Assembly (NCBI GenBank): GCA_027920525.1
Contig: CP115858.1
Location: forward strand, 310,001-374,000
Reading direction: 5' to 3'
Source of the DNA: Chryseobacterium daecheongense
GTDB lineage: Bacteria > Bacteroidota > Bacteroidia > Flavobacteriales > Weeksellaceae
DNA: 64,000 nucleotides
This document shows positions 1-8,497 of this stretch, in pieces. The notes under the pieces were generated by a model that had not been told where the DNA came from, made no database searches, and saw only the letters and a program-made list of their open reading frames with translations. The position numbers and the translations under genes were made by a program. Positions within the stretch are counted from its first letter, which is position 1, and the number at the start of each line of letters is the position of its first letter.

Positions 1-1021
1 TTTTGCCGTCCGCAAGCTGCCACAGTCTAATTTTTGTACCATCATAGCCAAAGACCTCGGAGAAGAATATACATTTGATGTCACAATAGAGGTAAAACCT
101 GTACCGCAAATGTGGATGAACTATATTCTGGGCGTTTTCAGCCAGTTGCAGAAGTCAGAAAACCAGTTTTGCGGAATGGAAATTGTCTTCAGTAGTACCA
201 TTCCAATGGGATCCGGACTTTCTTCTTCGGCAGCCCTTGAATGTGGCTTTGCCTATATCCTCAATGGACTTTTTGACCTTCATCTCACCAAGAAAGAAAT
301 CGCGGTGATCGGGCAAAAATCAGAACATACTTTTGCAGGAGTTCAGTGCGGAATTATGGATCAGTTTGCCTCCGTTTTCGGAAAGGAAAATAAGGTCATT
401 ATGCTCGACTGTAATTCTTTGGAGCATCAATATTTTGATGCCGACCTTAAAGGATACAGCCTGCTGCTTTTTGACAGCTGTGTAAAGCATAGTCATCTGA
501 CATCCGGCTATAACGAAAGACGTAGAGATGTAGAACACGGGAAAAAAGTCTTATGGAAAAATTTCCCTGAGATTGAAAAATTCCGTGATTTTACATTGTC
601 TATGCTTGATCATACAAAGGAAGAAATGGGAGATATTTCATACAAAAGATGTCTCTATCTGTTGAAAGAAATCCGAAGAGTAGAAATGGCGGCCAAAGCA
701 ATTTCGGAAGGAAATATTGAATATCTGGGAACACTTCTCACGGAAACTCATACGGGGCTGTCCACTGAATTTGAGGTCAGTTGCATTGAACTTGATTTTT
801 TGGTTGAAAACACATTGCAAAAGGAAGGGGTGCTGGGAGCAAGAATCATGGGAGGCGGCTTTGGGGGCTGCAGCATCAACCTGATTCAGGAAAACAGAGC
901 TGAAGAAGTGATTAAAGCCATCAGTGAAAAATATCTTGAACATTTTAATATTCAGATGAAAGTGTATCAAGTTAAAATTTCAGACGGGATAAAAGAATAC
1001 ACCAATGAATACATCATTTGA
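1..1021 (+). CDS. galK: Galactokinase, 5'-truncated by the window edge
   Basis: The reading frame is already open at base 2, so the gene starts upstream of the window; the first in-window ATG (110) is internal. Galactokinase phosphorylates alpha-D-galactose to galactose-1-phosphate in the Leloir pathway. Visible GHMP-kinase features are the Gly/Ser loop IPMGSGLSSSAALE, the catalytic Asp in CGIMDQFASVFG, and the C-terminal GGGFGGCSINL motif. About 340 residues are present of a family length near 380-390, so only the N-terminal sugar-binding segment is missing. The stop overlaps the next gene (galT) by 17 bp, which indicates translational coupling in a gal operon. The identification is secure from the motifs and the neighbour. 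Confidence 0.95.
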   Translation, partial: FAVRKLPQSNFCTIIAKDLGEEYTFDVTIEVKPVPQMWMNYILGVFSQLQKSENQFCGMEIVFSSTIPMGSGLSSSAALECGFAYILNGLFDLHLTKKEIAVIGQKSEHTFAGVQCGIMDQFASVFGKENKVIMLDCNSLEHQYFDADLKGYSLLLFDSCVKHSHLTSGYNERRRDVEHGKKVLWKNFPEIEKFRDFTLSMLDHTKEEMGDISYKRCLYLLKEIRRVEMAAKAISEGNIEYLGTLLTETHTGLSTEFEVSCIELDFLVENTLQKEGVLGARIMGGGFGGCSINLIQENRAEEVIKAISEKYLEHFNIQMKVYQVKISDGIKEYTNEYII

Positions 1022-2054
1022 CCGTACTAAACATCCCCACAGAAGATACAATCCTCTCCTGAATGAATGGATACTGGTTTCTCCCCAACGGGCAAACCGG
1101 CCCTGGCAAGGACAGAGAGAGAAGACCGCAGCAGATAATCGTCCTGCCTATGATCCGGACTGTTATCTCTGTTCCGGAAATATTCGTGCTAACGGAGCCC
1201 GCAACCCTGACTATAAAGGGACTTACGTTTTTAATAACGATTTCGGGGCGTTGCTTAATGAAGAGGTTGATTTCTCAGAAGGACATTCAGGATTTTTTAC
1301 CCTGCTTCCGGAACGTGGAATCAACAGGGTTGTTTGCTTTTCTGAAGACCACAGCCTTACCTTACCGGAAATGTCCGTGGAACAAATAAAAAATGTGGTG
1401 GATGCATGGCAGGCGCAGTTCATTGAATTAGCAGCTTTCGACCATATTAATTATATTCAGATTTTTGAGAATAAAGGAAGCATCATGGGATGCAGCAATC
1501 CTCATCCGCACGGCCAGATATGGGCACAGTCATCAGTTCCGGCAATGGTTCAGAAAACCCAGGATCAGTTGAAATCTTATTTTGAAAAGAATAAAAGAAC
1601 ATTGCTGGAGGACTATATTGAGCAGGAAATAACGGCCGGCGAACGTATGGTCACAGAAAATGAAAATTTTGCAGCATTAGTGCCGTTTTGGGCATCATGG
1701 CCTTATGAAACAATGATTATCAGTAAACAACAAAGAGAAAATATTGCAGCATTTTCTGAGGATGAAAAAGAATCACTTGCAGCCATACTCAAGGAACTGA
1801 CTACAATTTATGACAATCTTTTTGAAACGTCATTTCCTTATTCTGCGGGAATTCATCAGTCACCTACGGACGGAAAGCAACATCCGGAATGGCATTTTCA
1901 TATGCATTTTTATCCACCGCTGCTCAGGAGTGCGGAAGTAAAGAAATTTATGGTAGGGTATGAAATGCTTGCAGAGCCTCAGCGAGACATTACCCCGGAA
2001 CAAAGCGCGGCAATATTAAGAAACCTGCCCCGGATTCATTACAAGAAAAAATAA
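1005..2054 (+). CDS. galT: UDP-glucose--hexose-1-phosphate uridylyltransferase
   Basis: The 349-residue protein transfers UMP between UDP-glucose and galactose-1-phosphate, the second Leloir step. The active-site signature is intact: GCSNPHPHGQIWA carries the nucleophilic His-Pro-His, and HFHMHFYPP is the C-terminal metal/phosphate-binding His cluster. DCYLCSGN near residue 55 supplies the Cys pair of the structural zinc site. Length matches the family. The ATG lies inside the end of galK (17-bp overlap), so the two genes are almost certainly one transcript. No hairpin is evident after the stop, but a TACCTTTG element follows at 2064, consistent with a separate promoter for the next gene. Confidence 0.96.
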   Translation: MNTSFDRTKHPHRRYNPLLNEWILVSPQRANRPWQGQREKTAADNRPAYDPDCYLCSGNIRANGARNPDYKGTYVFNNDFGALLNEEVDFSEGHSGFFTLLPERGINRVVCFSEDHSLTLPEMSVEQIKNVVDAWQAQFIELAAFDHINYIQIFENKGSIMGCSNPHPHGQIWAQSSVPAMVQKTQDQLKSYFEKNKRTLLEDYIEQEITAGERMVTENENFAALVPFWASWPYETMIISKQQRENIAAFSEDEKESLAAILKELTTIYDNLFETSFPYSAGIHQSPTDGKQHPEWHFHMHFYPPLLRSAEVKKFMVGYEMLAEPQRDITPEQSAAILRNLPRIHYKKK

Positions 2055-2063
2055 TAAAATCAA

Positions 2064-2071
2064 TACCTTTG
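2064..2071 (+). promoter_or_regulatory. Candidate Bacteroidetes -7 element (TACCTTTG)
   Basis: TACCTTTG matches the Bacteroidetes -7 consensus TAnnTTTG and lies 67 bp before the HAD phosphatase ATG at 2138. No good -33 TTG is seen at the usual distance, so this is a moderate call. Confidence 0.4.
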
Positions 2072-2137
2072 GAAAGAATATGCAGATGGTAATTCTGATA
2101 CATACAGAATATAACATCTCTTTTTCTCAATAAAATT

Positions 2138-2932
2138 ATGGAACAAATTAAATTAATTGTGACGGATATGGATGGGACGTTTCTGAATTCCAACCATGAA
2201 ATGAGCCCTGAATTTTCGGATATTTATAAAGAACTGAAAAAAAGAAATATTGTATTTGTTCCCGCGAGTGGCAGGCAGATGCCGGGAATTACCCATTATT
2301 TCGGGGATATAGAGAGTGAGATCGGCTTTATCGCTGAAAATGGAGGTTATGTGATCTATAAAGATCAGGAGCTTTTTGCTGATATATTGGAATATAAATA
2401 TATTGTTGAGATCATCAAAGCGGTTCGGGAAATACCGGGAGCGAAAGCGGTACTCTCAGCTAAAAAAATGGCATATTATGAAACCGAAGATCAGCAGTTT
2501 GTAGATTTTTTCTCAAAGTATTATACCGAAAATATGAAAAAGGATGATCTTACTGAAAGAATTGATGATACAGCCTTTAAAATAGCAGTCTATCATCCTG
2601 AAGGCTCTGAAGAATATCTGTATCCGGTTTTGAAAAGATTTGAAGAATTTGGTCTGGAAGTGGTTGTTTCGGGAGAATACTGGCTGGACATTATGAATAA
2701 GGATATCAATAAAGGAAACGCTTTGAAAATCCTTCAGAAATCTTTGGGAATCTCTCCTGAAAATACGATGGCATTCGGAGATTATATGAACGATATAGAA
2801 ATGCTGAAGAATGCCAAATATTCTTACGCGATGAAAAATGCACACCCGAACGTAAAGCAAGTGGCCAATTTTGAAGCGTGTACCAATGACAGCTTTGGAG
2901 TTTTAAAAACAATCAAGGGCTATCTGGACTGA
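2138..2932 (+). CDS. Cof-type HAD-superfamily sugar-phosphate phosphatase
   Basis: A 264-residue HAD hydrolase of the Cof/YidA type. Motif I is VTDMDGTFLN at residues 8-17, with the nucleophilic Asp and the acid/base Asp two positions on. Motif III is the C-terminal AFGDYMNDIEML with the Mg-binding Asp pair. The central part has the length expected for a C2-type cap. Such enzymes dephosphorylate small phosphorylated metabolites (sugar phosphates, nucleotides or cofactors) in the cytoplasm. The substrate cannot be read from sequence. Following galK-galT it could relieve sugar-phosphate accumulation, but a candidate promoter at 2064 suggests separate transcription. Confidence 0.9.
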   Translation: MEQIKLIVTDMDGTFLNSNHEMSPEFSDIYKELKKRNIVFVPASGRQMPGITHYFGDIESEIGFIAENGGYVIYKDQELFADILEYKYIVEIIKAVREIPGAKAVLSAKKMAYYETEDQQFVDFFSKYYTENMKKDDLTERIDDTAFKIAVYHPEGSEEYLYPVLKRFEEFGLEVVVSGEYWLDIMNKDINKGNALKILQKSLGISPENTMAFGDYMNDIEMLKNAKYSYAMKNAHPNVKQVANFEACTNDSFGVLKTIKGYLD

Positions 2933-2987
2933 TTGTAGGCATTGGTAGTAAGAAATGCAATAGAATATCGGGCTATAAAATAAACCC

Positions 2988-3722
2988 ATGGAGTATAAAA
3001 AAGCACATCCGCATAAAGCGTTAGAACCCTTCATTCATTTCTATTGGGAATTGAAAGGAAATGAACAGGAAGAGCAGTGGGAAAGAGTTTTTCCGGATGG
3101 CTGTGCCGGTATACTAATGAATGTAGGAGATCCTTGTTTGACGGATAACGGTTCGGTCGTAATGGAGTTCGGAAAAACTTATGTAGTGGGAGCGATGACT
3201 TCATTCAAAGATAGTTTTATTGATACCGATACTCATTTAATCGGTGCATGCCTGAAGCCGGCAGCTTTTGCCAATTTCTATAATTATACTTCACAGAATG
3301 AGCTGGTAGACGACACGATTGAATTTGAAAAATCAAATTCCTTTAACGTTGACAAAGCATTAGAGAATACTTTCCATTATTTTGATCAATTCTTTTCCGC
3401 TAGATTACAGAATAAGAACAACAAGTTACAACCTGTACTTAACGAGATACATTCTGCAAAAGGAAAAATCAGCATATCTGAGCTTGCAAAAAGGAATTTC
3501 ACGTCCGTAAGACAATTGGAAAGGGATTTTAAAAGACTTATCGGAATATCACCAAAAGAATATACCAATATAATCCGATTTCAGAATGCTTTGCACCTGA
3601 TCAGAAATCCGGATCAAAACAGGAGTCTCTTAGATATTGCATTTGAATGTGGATACTATGACCATTCACACCTTAGCCATGAAATCAAAAGAAATACAGG
3701 ACTTTTGCCATCGTTACTTTGA
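2988..3722 (+). CDS. AraC-family transcriptional regulator (DUF6597-type sensor)
   Basis: A 244-residue regulator. The N-terminal half (from about residue 4, with ALEPFIHFYWEL and the VFPDGCAGILMN segment) resembles the DUF6597-type ligand-sensing domain that often precedes AraC DNA-binding domains in Bacteroidetes. The C-terminal half carries two helix-turn-helix units, with SISELAKRNFTSVRQLERDF and SLLDIAFECGYYDHSHL followed by the family-typical FKRLIGISPKEY and IKRNTGLLPS segments. It sits 70 bp before the DHFR-like gene on the same strand and probably controls it. The DUF assignment is from memory of the family; the HTH assignment is secure. Confidence 0.9.
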   Translation: MEYKKAHPHKALEPFIHFYWELKGNEQEEQWERVFPDGCAGILMNVGDPCLTDNGSVVMEFGKTYVVGAMTSFKDSFIDTDTHLIGACLKPAAFANFYNYTSQNELVDDTIEFEKSNSFNVDKALENTFHYFDQFFSARLQNKNNKLQPVLNEIHSAKGKISISELAKRNFTSVRQLERDFKRLIGISPKEYTNIIRFQNALHLIRNPDQNRSLLDIAFECGYYDHSHLSHEIKRNTGLLPSLL

Positions 3723-3762
3723 TTTGTCGCATTTTTACAAAGTATACCAGGCTGGGTAAAAG

Positions 3763-3770
3763 TAAATTTG
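3763..3770 (+). promoter_or_regulatory. Candidate -7 element (TAAATTTG) before the DHFR-like gene
   Basis: TAAATTTG fits TAnnTTTG and is 23 bp before the ATG at 3793, inside the short gap after the AraC gene. It would give a very short 5' leader. No matching -33 element is placed correctly. Confidence 0.35.
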
Positions 3771-3792
3771 CAGAGACATTAAAATTCAAACA

Positions 3793-4326
3793 ATGCGAAA
3801 AATATCACTTTTTATTGCGATGAGCTTAGATGGTTATATCGCGCAACCCAATGACGATTTAAGCTTTTTAAAACTTGTAGAGAAAGAAGGCGAAGATTAT
3901 GGCTATACGGAATTTACTTCTCAAATTGATACCATAATTATTGGTAGAAGAACCTATGATTATGTAGTAAATGAAATCGGAGCATCTCATTATGATAATG
4001 GGGAACGGGATGTTTATGTAATTACCAGAACAGAAAGGCCGCAAGTAGGCAGAACGATTTTTTATACGGGTAATTTAACCGAATTGGTTGAGCGTTTAAA
4101 ATCAGAAAACGGTAAAAATATTTATTGCGACGGCGGGGCGGAAATAATTAATGAATTATTGAAGCAAGACCTGATAGACGAGTTTGTAATTTCGGTTGTC
4201 CCGGTTTTGTTAGGTGATGGGACAAGACTTTTTAATGACAGAAGACCAGAACAGGTACTTGAATTTATTACCGTAAAAACATTTGAAACCGGTTTGGTAC
4301 AACTTCACTACAAACATAAAAAGTAA
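3793..4326 (+). CDS. Dihydrofolate reductase-family protein (RibD C-terminal fold)
   Basis: A 177-residue protein of the RibD C-terminal/DHFR-like fold. The N-terminal strand ISLFIAMSLDGYIAQPNDD is the hallmark of this family, followed by TIIIGRRTYDYV and IYCDGGAEIINELL (nucleotide-binding part), then LIDEFVISVVPVLLGDGTRLF. Members are NAD(P)H-dependent reductases of the YyaP/YwjB type; most have no proven substrate and are not the housekeeping FolA. A second, divergent homologue occurs at 19587. Adjacent AraC regulator upstream and terminator downstream suggest a self-contained unit. Confidence 0.88.
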   Translation: MRKISLFIAMSLDGYIAQPNDDLSFLKLVEKEGEDYGYTEFTSQIDTIIIGRRTYDYVVNEIGASHYDNGERDVYVITRTERPQVGRTIFYTGNLTELVERLKSENGKNIYCDGGAEIINELLKQDLIDEFVISVVPVLLGDGTRLFNDRRPEQVLEFITVKTFETGLVQLHYKHKK

Positions 4327-4328
4327 TC

Positions 4329-4355
4329 AAAAAGCCGCTTAAAAGAGCGGTTTTC
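4329..4355 (+). terminator. Rho-independent terminator after the DHFR-like gene
   Basis: AAAAGCCGCT and AGCGGTTTT flank a short loop immediately after the stop at 4326, followed by a T-rich stretch. One base is unpaired in the stem. Confidence 0.75.
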
Positions 4356-4441
4356 CTGTATTTGGAATCAATAGTTTTGGAATGATAGTATTGCCTGTCT
4401 TTAAAAATCTAAAAAAATAGTAATATAGTGTATTTAAATAG

Positions 4442-4449
4442 TATATTTG
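4442..4449 (+). promoter_or_regulatory. Candidate -7 element (TATATTTG) for the serine hydrolase
   Basis: TATATTTG matches TAnnTTTG and lies about 150 bp before the ATG at 4598, implying a long, AT-rich leader. No convincing -33 TTG is seen. Confidence 0.35.
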
Positions 4450-4597
4450 ATTTTGATCGCAATTACTGAATTTTCGGTTTTCAAATATTTATATTTTTCA
4501 TAGTACATACTAATATATTTTCCCCGGATACAAAAAATGACCGGATGATTGCCAAAAACTTTGGCTTAATCGAAACAAAATTTATAATTCTACCGAC

Positions 4598-5767
4598 ATG
4601 TATATAAGCATCAAGAATGTCAAATTTTTATTTATTGTAATTATACCGTTTTTTCTTTCCTGCTCAAGCAAGTATGGTACCGGGCGGCTTAATGAAACAA
4701 CTGGAAATAATCCGGCAGACTCCCTCTACATGAAAATCCAGAAATTAGGCTTGGAGTCTATGAAAAAAAATAATGTTCCCGGAACGGCAGTGGCCGTTAT
4801 TGAAAATGGAAAAGTAAAATGGATACAATATCTTGGATTTGCTGATGTAAAAAGACAGAAACCTGTCAGCAGGGAAACCGTATTTAATATTGGTTCTGTT
4901 TCAAAAGTATTTTCTGCGTGGGGATTTATGCAACTCAGTGAAAAGAAATATCTAAAATTAGATGAACCTGTAAATCAGTATTTAACGCGATGGAAATTGC
5001 CTGAATCCCAATACAATGTTTCAAAAGTGACATTAAGGCGTATCCTTAGTCATACAGCCGGTCTTTCGGTACATGGATATGGAGGTGCGGAACAGGGAAC
5101 ACCTTTAATGAGTTTGGAAGAGTCGCTTTCAGGAAAGACAAAAAGAAATGGTGAAAGTGTCCGGTTGATAAGTGAACCCGGAACGAAATGGGAGTATTCG
5201 GGAGGAGGTTATACATTAGCACAACTGCTTCTTGAAGAAAAGACAAAAGAGAAGTTTGCATATTACATGAAGGAGAATGTTTTTAAGCCCCTTGGATTAA
5301 AAAATACAGATTATGAATGGCCGGATACATTACAAACCTCTGCCACAGCTTACGATACATCAGGAAATCCGATACATAACCGTATTTTCACAGAGCAGGC
5401 CGCTGCAGGACTGCAAACAACAATTGTTGACCTGGCCCGATTCGCCGTAATATCCCTTACAGCTAATCGAAATGATCTGAATAATGTTTTAAAACCAGAA
5501 ACGCTGGAATTAATGAAGCAACCTGTTTTACCATATTCTGACCAGGGAGAGAGTGGCCTGGGCTATCGTTTTATGAATTACGAGGGATTAAGGACTATAG
5601 GACATACCGGAGAAAATGAAGGTTGGAGCGCTGCAATGTTTTTACATGTACCAACCAAGAGTGGTATAGTGATACTCTGTAATAGTACCAACGGTGATCG
5701 GGTGTGGTATACTCTTTATCAGGAATGGGCAAAAAGAATACTTGCAGCACAGGTGAAAGTTCAATAA
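4598..5767 (+). CDS. Beta-lactamase-fold serine hydrolase lipoprotein
   Basis: A 389-residue protein with a lipoprotein signal peptide: hydrophobic FLFIVIIPFFLSC followed by SSK, the Cys being the predicted lipidation site. The mature part is a class C beta-lactamase/D-Ala-D-Ala carboxypeptidase fold. The catalytic Ser-x-x-Lys is in FNIGSVSKVF, the second element is YSGGGYTLAQL (where class C enzymes have Tyr-x-Asn), and the third box HTGENEGW replaces KTG. This fits membrane-anchored serine hydrolases and esterases more than a dedicated beta-lactamase. It stands alone on the plus strand with its own candidate promoter. A decayed fragment of a similar hydrolase C-terminus lies at 23166-23292. 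Confidence 0.9.
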   Translation: MYISIKNVKFLFIVIIPFFLSCSSKYGTGRLNETTGNNPADSLYMKIQKLGLESMKKNNVPGTAVAVIENGKVKWIQYLGFADVKRQKPVSRETVFNIGSVSKVFSAWGFMQLSEKKYLKLDEPVNQYLTRWKLPESQYNVSKVTLRRILSHTAGLSVHGYGGAEQGTPLMSLEESLSGKTKRNGESVRLISEPGTKWEYSGGGYTLAQLLLEEKTKEKFAYYMKENVFKPLGLKNTDYEWPDTLQTSATAYDTSGNPIHNRIFTEQAAAGLQTTIVDLARFAVISLTANRNDLNNVLKPETLELMKQPVLPYSDQGESGLGYRFMNYEGLRTIGHTGENEGWSAAMFLHVPTKSGIVILCNSTNGDRVWYTLYQEWAKRILAAQVKVQ

Positions 5768-5862
5768 TAACATGCAATAATGTTTCATTATTATCTATAA
5801 CAAATACTGTTATTGGAGTGTTCATCATCTTAGTTAGTCATATAATTTTGTTCATAAACAGA

Positions 5863-5895
5863 GATTCGGTTACATTTTGTATGGATTCGGTTACA
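5863..5895. repeat. Two 12-bp direct repeats, 21-bp period
   Basis: GATTCGGTTACA occurs at 5863-5874 and again at 5884-5895, identical, with starts 21 bp apart (two helical turns). They lie about 150 bp before the DJ-1-type gene. Directly repeated half-sites on one DNA face are the usual layout for AraC-type activators. This is inferred, no binding protein is known. Confidence 0.5.
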
Positions 5896-6045
5896 GTGAG
5901 CAGATTTTTTTTGTATATTTTAGTCTCTCAAACAGGATATTATATTCTGTTGGGCATTAAAAAAACACATATATATCAATAATCTGCTGAATATAAATTA
6001 TAGAGAATGGATTTGGAAGGCAGATTTAAAAGTAAAAAAATACTG

Positions 6046-6738
6046 ATGAAAAAACTCTTACTGATCGTAACAAATGTAAATCAATATGCAAGCGGATTGG
6101 CAACAGGGTTATGGCTAAGTGAACTTACTCATATTTATCACGCTGCAAAAGAAAAAGGCTGGGCCGTCACTATTGCCAGTCCTAAAGGAGGAGATGTACC
6201 TATTGATCCAGAAAGCTTAAAACCTTTGGTTTTGGATACAATCACCAGGAATTACCACGAGGATCCTTTGTTTATGAAAGAATTAAACAGCTCTAAAAGT
6301 CTTAATGAAGTAAAAAACGAAAATTTTGATTGTATTTATCTGGCGGGCGGTCATGCTACGATGTACGACTTTCCAGATGATGTAACCTTACAGGTTATCA
6401 TTAAAAACCAGTATGAAAAAAGTAAAATGGTAGCTGCTATTTGCCACGGAGTAGGAGGGCTGCTTAACGTAAAACTGTCCAATGGTGACTATCTGATCAA
6501 AGGCAAGTCAATCACTGGATTTGATTGGTTTGAAGAAACGATAGCGAGAAGAAAAAGAGAAGTTCCTTTTAATTTGGAAGCAGCGATTAAAGAACGGGGA
6601 GCTAATCTAAAAAAAGCTTTTATACCCATGACTTCTAATGTTGTCGTATATAATAATCTCGTGACCGGGCAAAATCCATTCAGCTCTAAGGAAATGGCAA
6701 AAGTTGTTGTAAAAGAGCTTGTGAAAACACAAAAATAA
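6046..6738 (+). CDS. DJ-1/PfpI-family protein (Hsp31-like glutamine-amidotransferase fold)
   Basis: The frame is open from 6007, but the second ATG at 6046 is preferred because MKKLLLIVTNVNQY is the first core beta-strand of the fold; the extra 13 residues would be an unmatched extension. The 230-residue protein has the nucleophile elbow MVAAICHGVGGLL with the conserved Cys, the GGHATMYDFPDD loop, and the GLW...ELTH segment typical of Hsp31/type-1 glutamine amidotransferase-like proteins. Members act as glyoxalase III/deglycases, holdases or uncharacterised hydrolases in the cytoplasm. It is followed after 51 bp by an esterase gene and likely co-transcribed; the direct repeats at 5863-5895 precede both. 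Confidence 0.87.
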   Translation: MKKLLLIVTNVNQYASGLATGLWLSELTHIYHAAKEKGWAVTIASPKGGDVPIDPESLKPLVLDTITRNYHEDPLFMKELNSSKSLNEVKNENFDCIYLAGGHATMYDFPDDVTLQVIIKNQYEKSKMVAAICHGVGGLLNVKLSNGDYLIKGKSITGFDWFEETIARRKREVPFNLEAAIKERGANLKKAFIPMTSNVVVYNNLVTGQNPFSSKEMAKVVVKELVKTQK

Positions 6739-6789
6739 ATACGCGGATAGGTCTTTATTATTTACATATTAATCACTAAAATTTTTATT

Positions 6790-7773
6790 ATGGCACAATT
6801 TCTTCCTGCGGAAAAAGATCCGCAAATCTTAAGAGAAATCAGAGAATTTCTAGACGCGCTTAACAATAGCGGGGGTAAACCTTTGGAAACGATGACACCT
6901 CAGGATGCGAGACAAGTTTTAATAGACGCTCAAAAATCAGTAGAGTTCGATTTTTCTGACATTGTAGAGACAGAAAGAGAAATTACACAAGATGGTATTA
7001 CAGTAAACATCCACATCGTAAGGCCTGCCAATGCCTCTTCTGATAAGCTTCCTGTATTTATGTTTACCCATGGTGGGGGCTGGGTTTTGGGTGATTATCC
7101 TACCCATAGGAGATTAGTTAGGGATTTGGTGGTCAACAGTGATGCAGCTGCTGTTTTTACAGATTATACTCCCTCTCCTGAAGCACAATATCCGGTAGCT
7201 ATAAACCAGATATATGCCGCTACAAAATGGGTGGCCGAAAATGGCGCTGAAATCGGTGTTGATGGGAAAAATTTGGCAGTTGCAGGAAACAGTGTAGGAG
7301 GAAATATGACAGCTGTACTCTGCCTGATGGCAAAAGATAAAGGAGGTCCTGAGATTAAATTCCAATTATTATTATGGCCGGTAACAGATGCTGATTTTAC
7401 GCGGGAATCATGGCAGAATTATGCGGATGGTCGTTTTTTAACTGCTTCATTAATGAAGTGGATGTGGAATAATTACCTTCCGGATCTGGAAAAAAGAAAA
7501 GAATATTATGCTTCACCATTCCAGGCATCACTGGAAAAACTGAAAGGGCTTCCGCCTGCATTGGTACAGATTTCAGAAAATGATATTCTGCATGATGAAG
7601 GTTTGGCCTATGCAAGAAAATTAGATGAGGCAGGAGTACCTGTAACTATCGAAACCTATAACGGATTTATTCATGACTACGGATTACTTAATCCTCTTGA
7701 TCACATTGAGGCGATCAGGTTCTCTTCGCAACAGGGAGCCTTAGCTCTTAAAAAGGCCTTATTTTCAAAATAA
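6790..7773 (+). CDS. HSL-family (family IV) alpha/beta-hydrolase, esterase-like
   Basis: A 327-residue cytoplasmic hydrolase with no signal peptide. The oxyanion-hole motif HGGGWVLGDYPTHR, the nucleophile elbow VAGNSVGGNM, the acid in ISENDILHDEG and the His in NGFIHDYGLL make a complete family IV (hormone-sensitive lipase type) catalytic triad. Such enzymes hydrolyse short acyl esters. An N-terminal extension of about 60 residues precedes the core, as is common in the group. It follows the DJ-1-type gene on the same strand and ends in a strong terminator, so the two probably form a small operon. Confidence 0.92.
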   Translation: MAQFLPAEKDPQILREIREFLDALNNSGGKPLETMTPQDARQVLIDAQKSVEFDFSDIVETEREITQDGITVNIHIVRPANASSDKLPVFMFTHGGGWVLGDYPTHRRLVRDLVVNSDAAAVFTDYTPSPEAQYPVAINQIYAATKWVAENGAEIGVDGKNLAVAGNSVGGNMTAVLCLMAKDKGGPEIKFQLLLWPVTDADFTRESWQNYADGRFLTASLMKWMWNNYLPDLEKRKEYYASPFQASLEKLKGLPPALVQISENDILHDEGLAYARKLDEAGVPVTIETYNGFIHDYGLLNPLDHIEAIRFSSQQGALALKKALFSK

Positions 7774-7858
7774 TTGAACCAGAGACCCATCTTTGATTAT
7801 TATTAAAAAACGGATGATGGATTGATATTCGGGAGTAAACCTTTATTCTCTAAAAACC

Positions 7859-7897
7859 AAATGGCACCATTGAAGATGAATGGTGTCATTTTTTTAT
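7859..7897 (+). terminator. Strong intrinsic terminator after the esterase gene
   Basis: AAATGGCACCATT pairs with AATGGTGTCATTT (13 bp with a single G-T pair) around a 7-nt loop and is followed by seven T residues. It closes the plus-strand unit ending at 7773. Confidence 0.85.
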
Positions 7898-7920
7898 ATC
7901 GGTTGAACGGTGTAGCTTTT

Positions 7921-8037
7921 TTATAGATTATCTTTAATCCAGCCGCATAGAGCCATTTTTATATAATTTGCATATTTACACTTATTATAACCGGACTTTT
8001 TGTTCTCTTCAATATTGTTTAGGATAGTTTTTAACAT
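7921..8037 (-). CDS. Possible small ORF, 38 residues, unknown
   Basis: An ATG at 8037 opens 38 codons on the minus strand, beginning MLKTILNNIEENKKSG and containing two Cys and two Trp/Tyr-rich stretches. It has no recognisable domain. The region between 7898 and 8170 otherwise shows nothing. It may be chance in AT-rich DNA and is listed only because the composition is not biased and no other gene explains the gap. Confidence 0.2.
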   Translation of the reverse strand: MLKTILNNIEENKKSGYNKCKYANYIKMALCGWIKDNL

Positions 8038-8170
8038 GGATGATTACAATGATCTAATTTCATTTTATAAAAAAATCAACGTTCTGTAATTAAGATAGTT
8101 GTGGTGCTTTAATATGCTCTAAATTTATAAATATAAATAGTGTATGCTATGAATATATCTAATTAAAATT

Positions 8171-8178
8171 TATGTTTG
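8171..8178 (+). promoter_or_regulatory. Candidate -7 element (TATGTTTG) for the small-peptide operon
   Basis: TATGTTTG matches TAnnTTTG and lies 68 bp before the ATG of the small peptide at 8246. A -33 TTG at canonical spacing is not seen. Confidence 0.45.
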
Positions 8179-8245
8179 CCCTGTTAAAAAAAGCGAAATC
8201 CGAAAAGCTTAATAGAGTAGGAGAAAATTAAACTGTTTATTAATT

Positions 8246-8440
8246 ATGAGTTCTGAAAGTAACAGAAAAAAGAAAGTTATTGATGATTTGTTGAAGAAGA
8301 AAATCGAAGGTCTTAAAGGAATTTATGGTGGTGTTGCATGCACGGCACCTCCTAAGCCGATTGTTATTACTCAATGCTACATCTGTACAGTAACTTCCCC
8401 GACCAATCCGAGCGGACCAGTTGTTGCAATTGCTCCTTAA
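8246..8440 (+). CDS. RiPP-precursor-like small peptide (64 residues)
   Basis: I do not recognise this peptide as a named family. Its N-terminal 27 residues are charged and Lys-rich (NRKKKVIDDLLKKKIEGLKG) and end in a Gly-Gly at residues 28-29, resembling a leader. The following 35 residues are uncharged except one Lys, and rich in Thr/Ser, Pro and Val with three Cys, e.g. TQCYICTVTSPTNPSG, resembling a core. It is the first gene of a three-gene unit, is preceded by a good -7 element, and is followed within 10 bp by a perfect 12-bp hairpin, then by an uncharacterised gene and a secreted peptidase-fold hydrolase. This layout is that of a ribosomally made peptide with processing genes; the function is inferred only. 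Confidence 0.7.
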   Translation: MSSESNRKKKVIDDLLKKKIEGLKGIYGGVACTAPPKPIVITQCYICTVTSPTNPSGPVVAIAP

Positions 8441-8450
8441 TTACTAAAAA

Positions 8451-8478
8451 AAGAAGGAATGAGCAATCATTCCTTCTT
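8451..8478 (+). terminator. Hairpin between peptide gene and downstream gene, possible attenuator
   Basis: AAGAAGGAATGA and TCATTCCTTCTT form a perfect 12-bp stem with a GCAA loop, preceded by seven A and followed by a T-rich but interrupted tail (TTATCT). It could partly terminate transcription after the peptide and limit read-through to the next two genes. The first ATG of the following frame (8459) lies within this hairpin, which argues for a later start at 8498. Confidence 0.65.
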
Positions 8479-8497
8479 ATCTAAAACTAGACTTACT

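Noticed and set aside
5704..5982. 92-codon open frame overlapping the end of the serine hydrolase gene
   Set aside because: It starts inside a well-supported gene in another frame, is hydrophobic only because the DNA is AT-rich, and contains the direct repeats, so it is more likely regulatory DNA.
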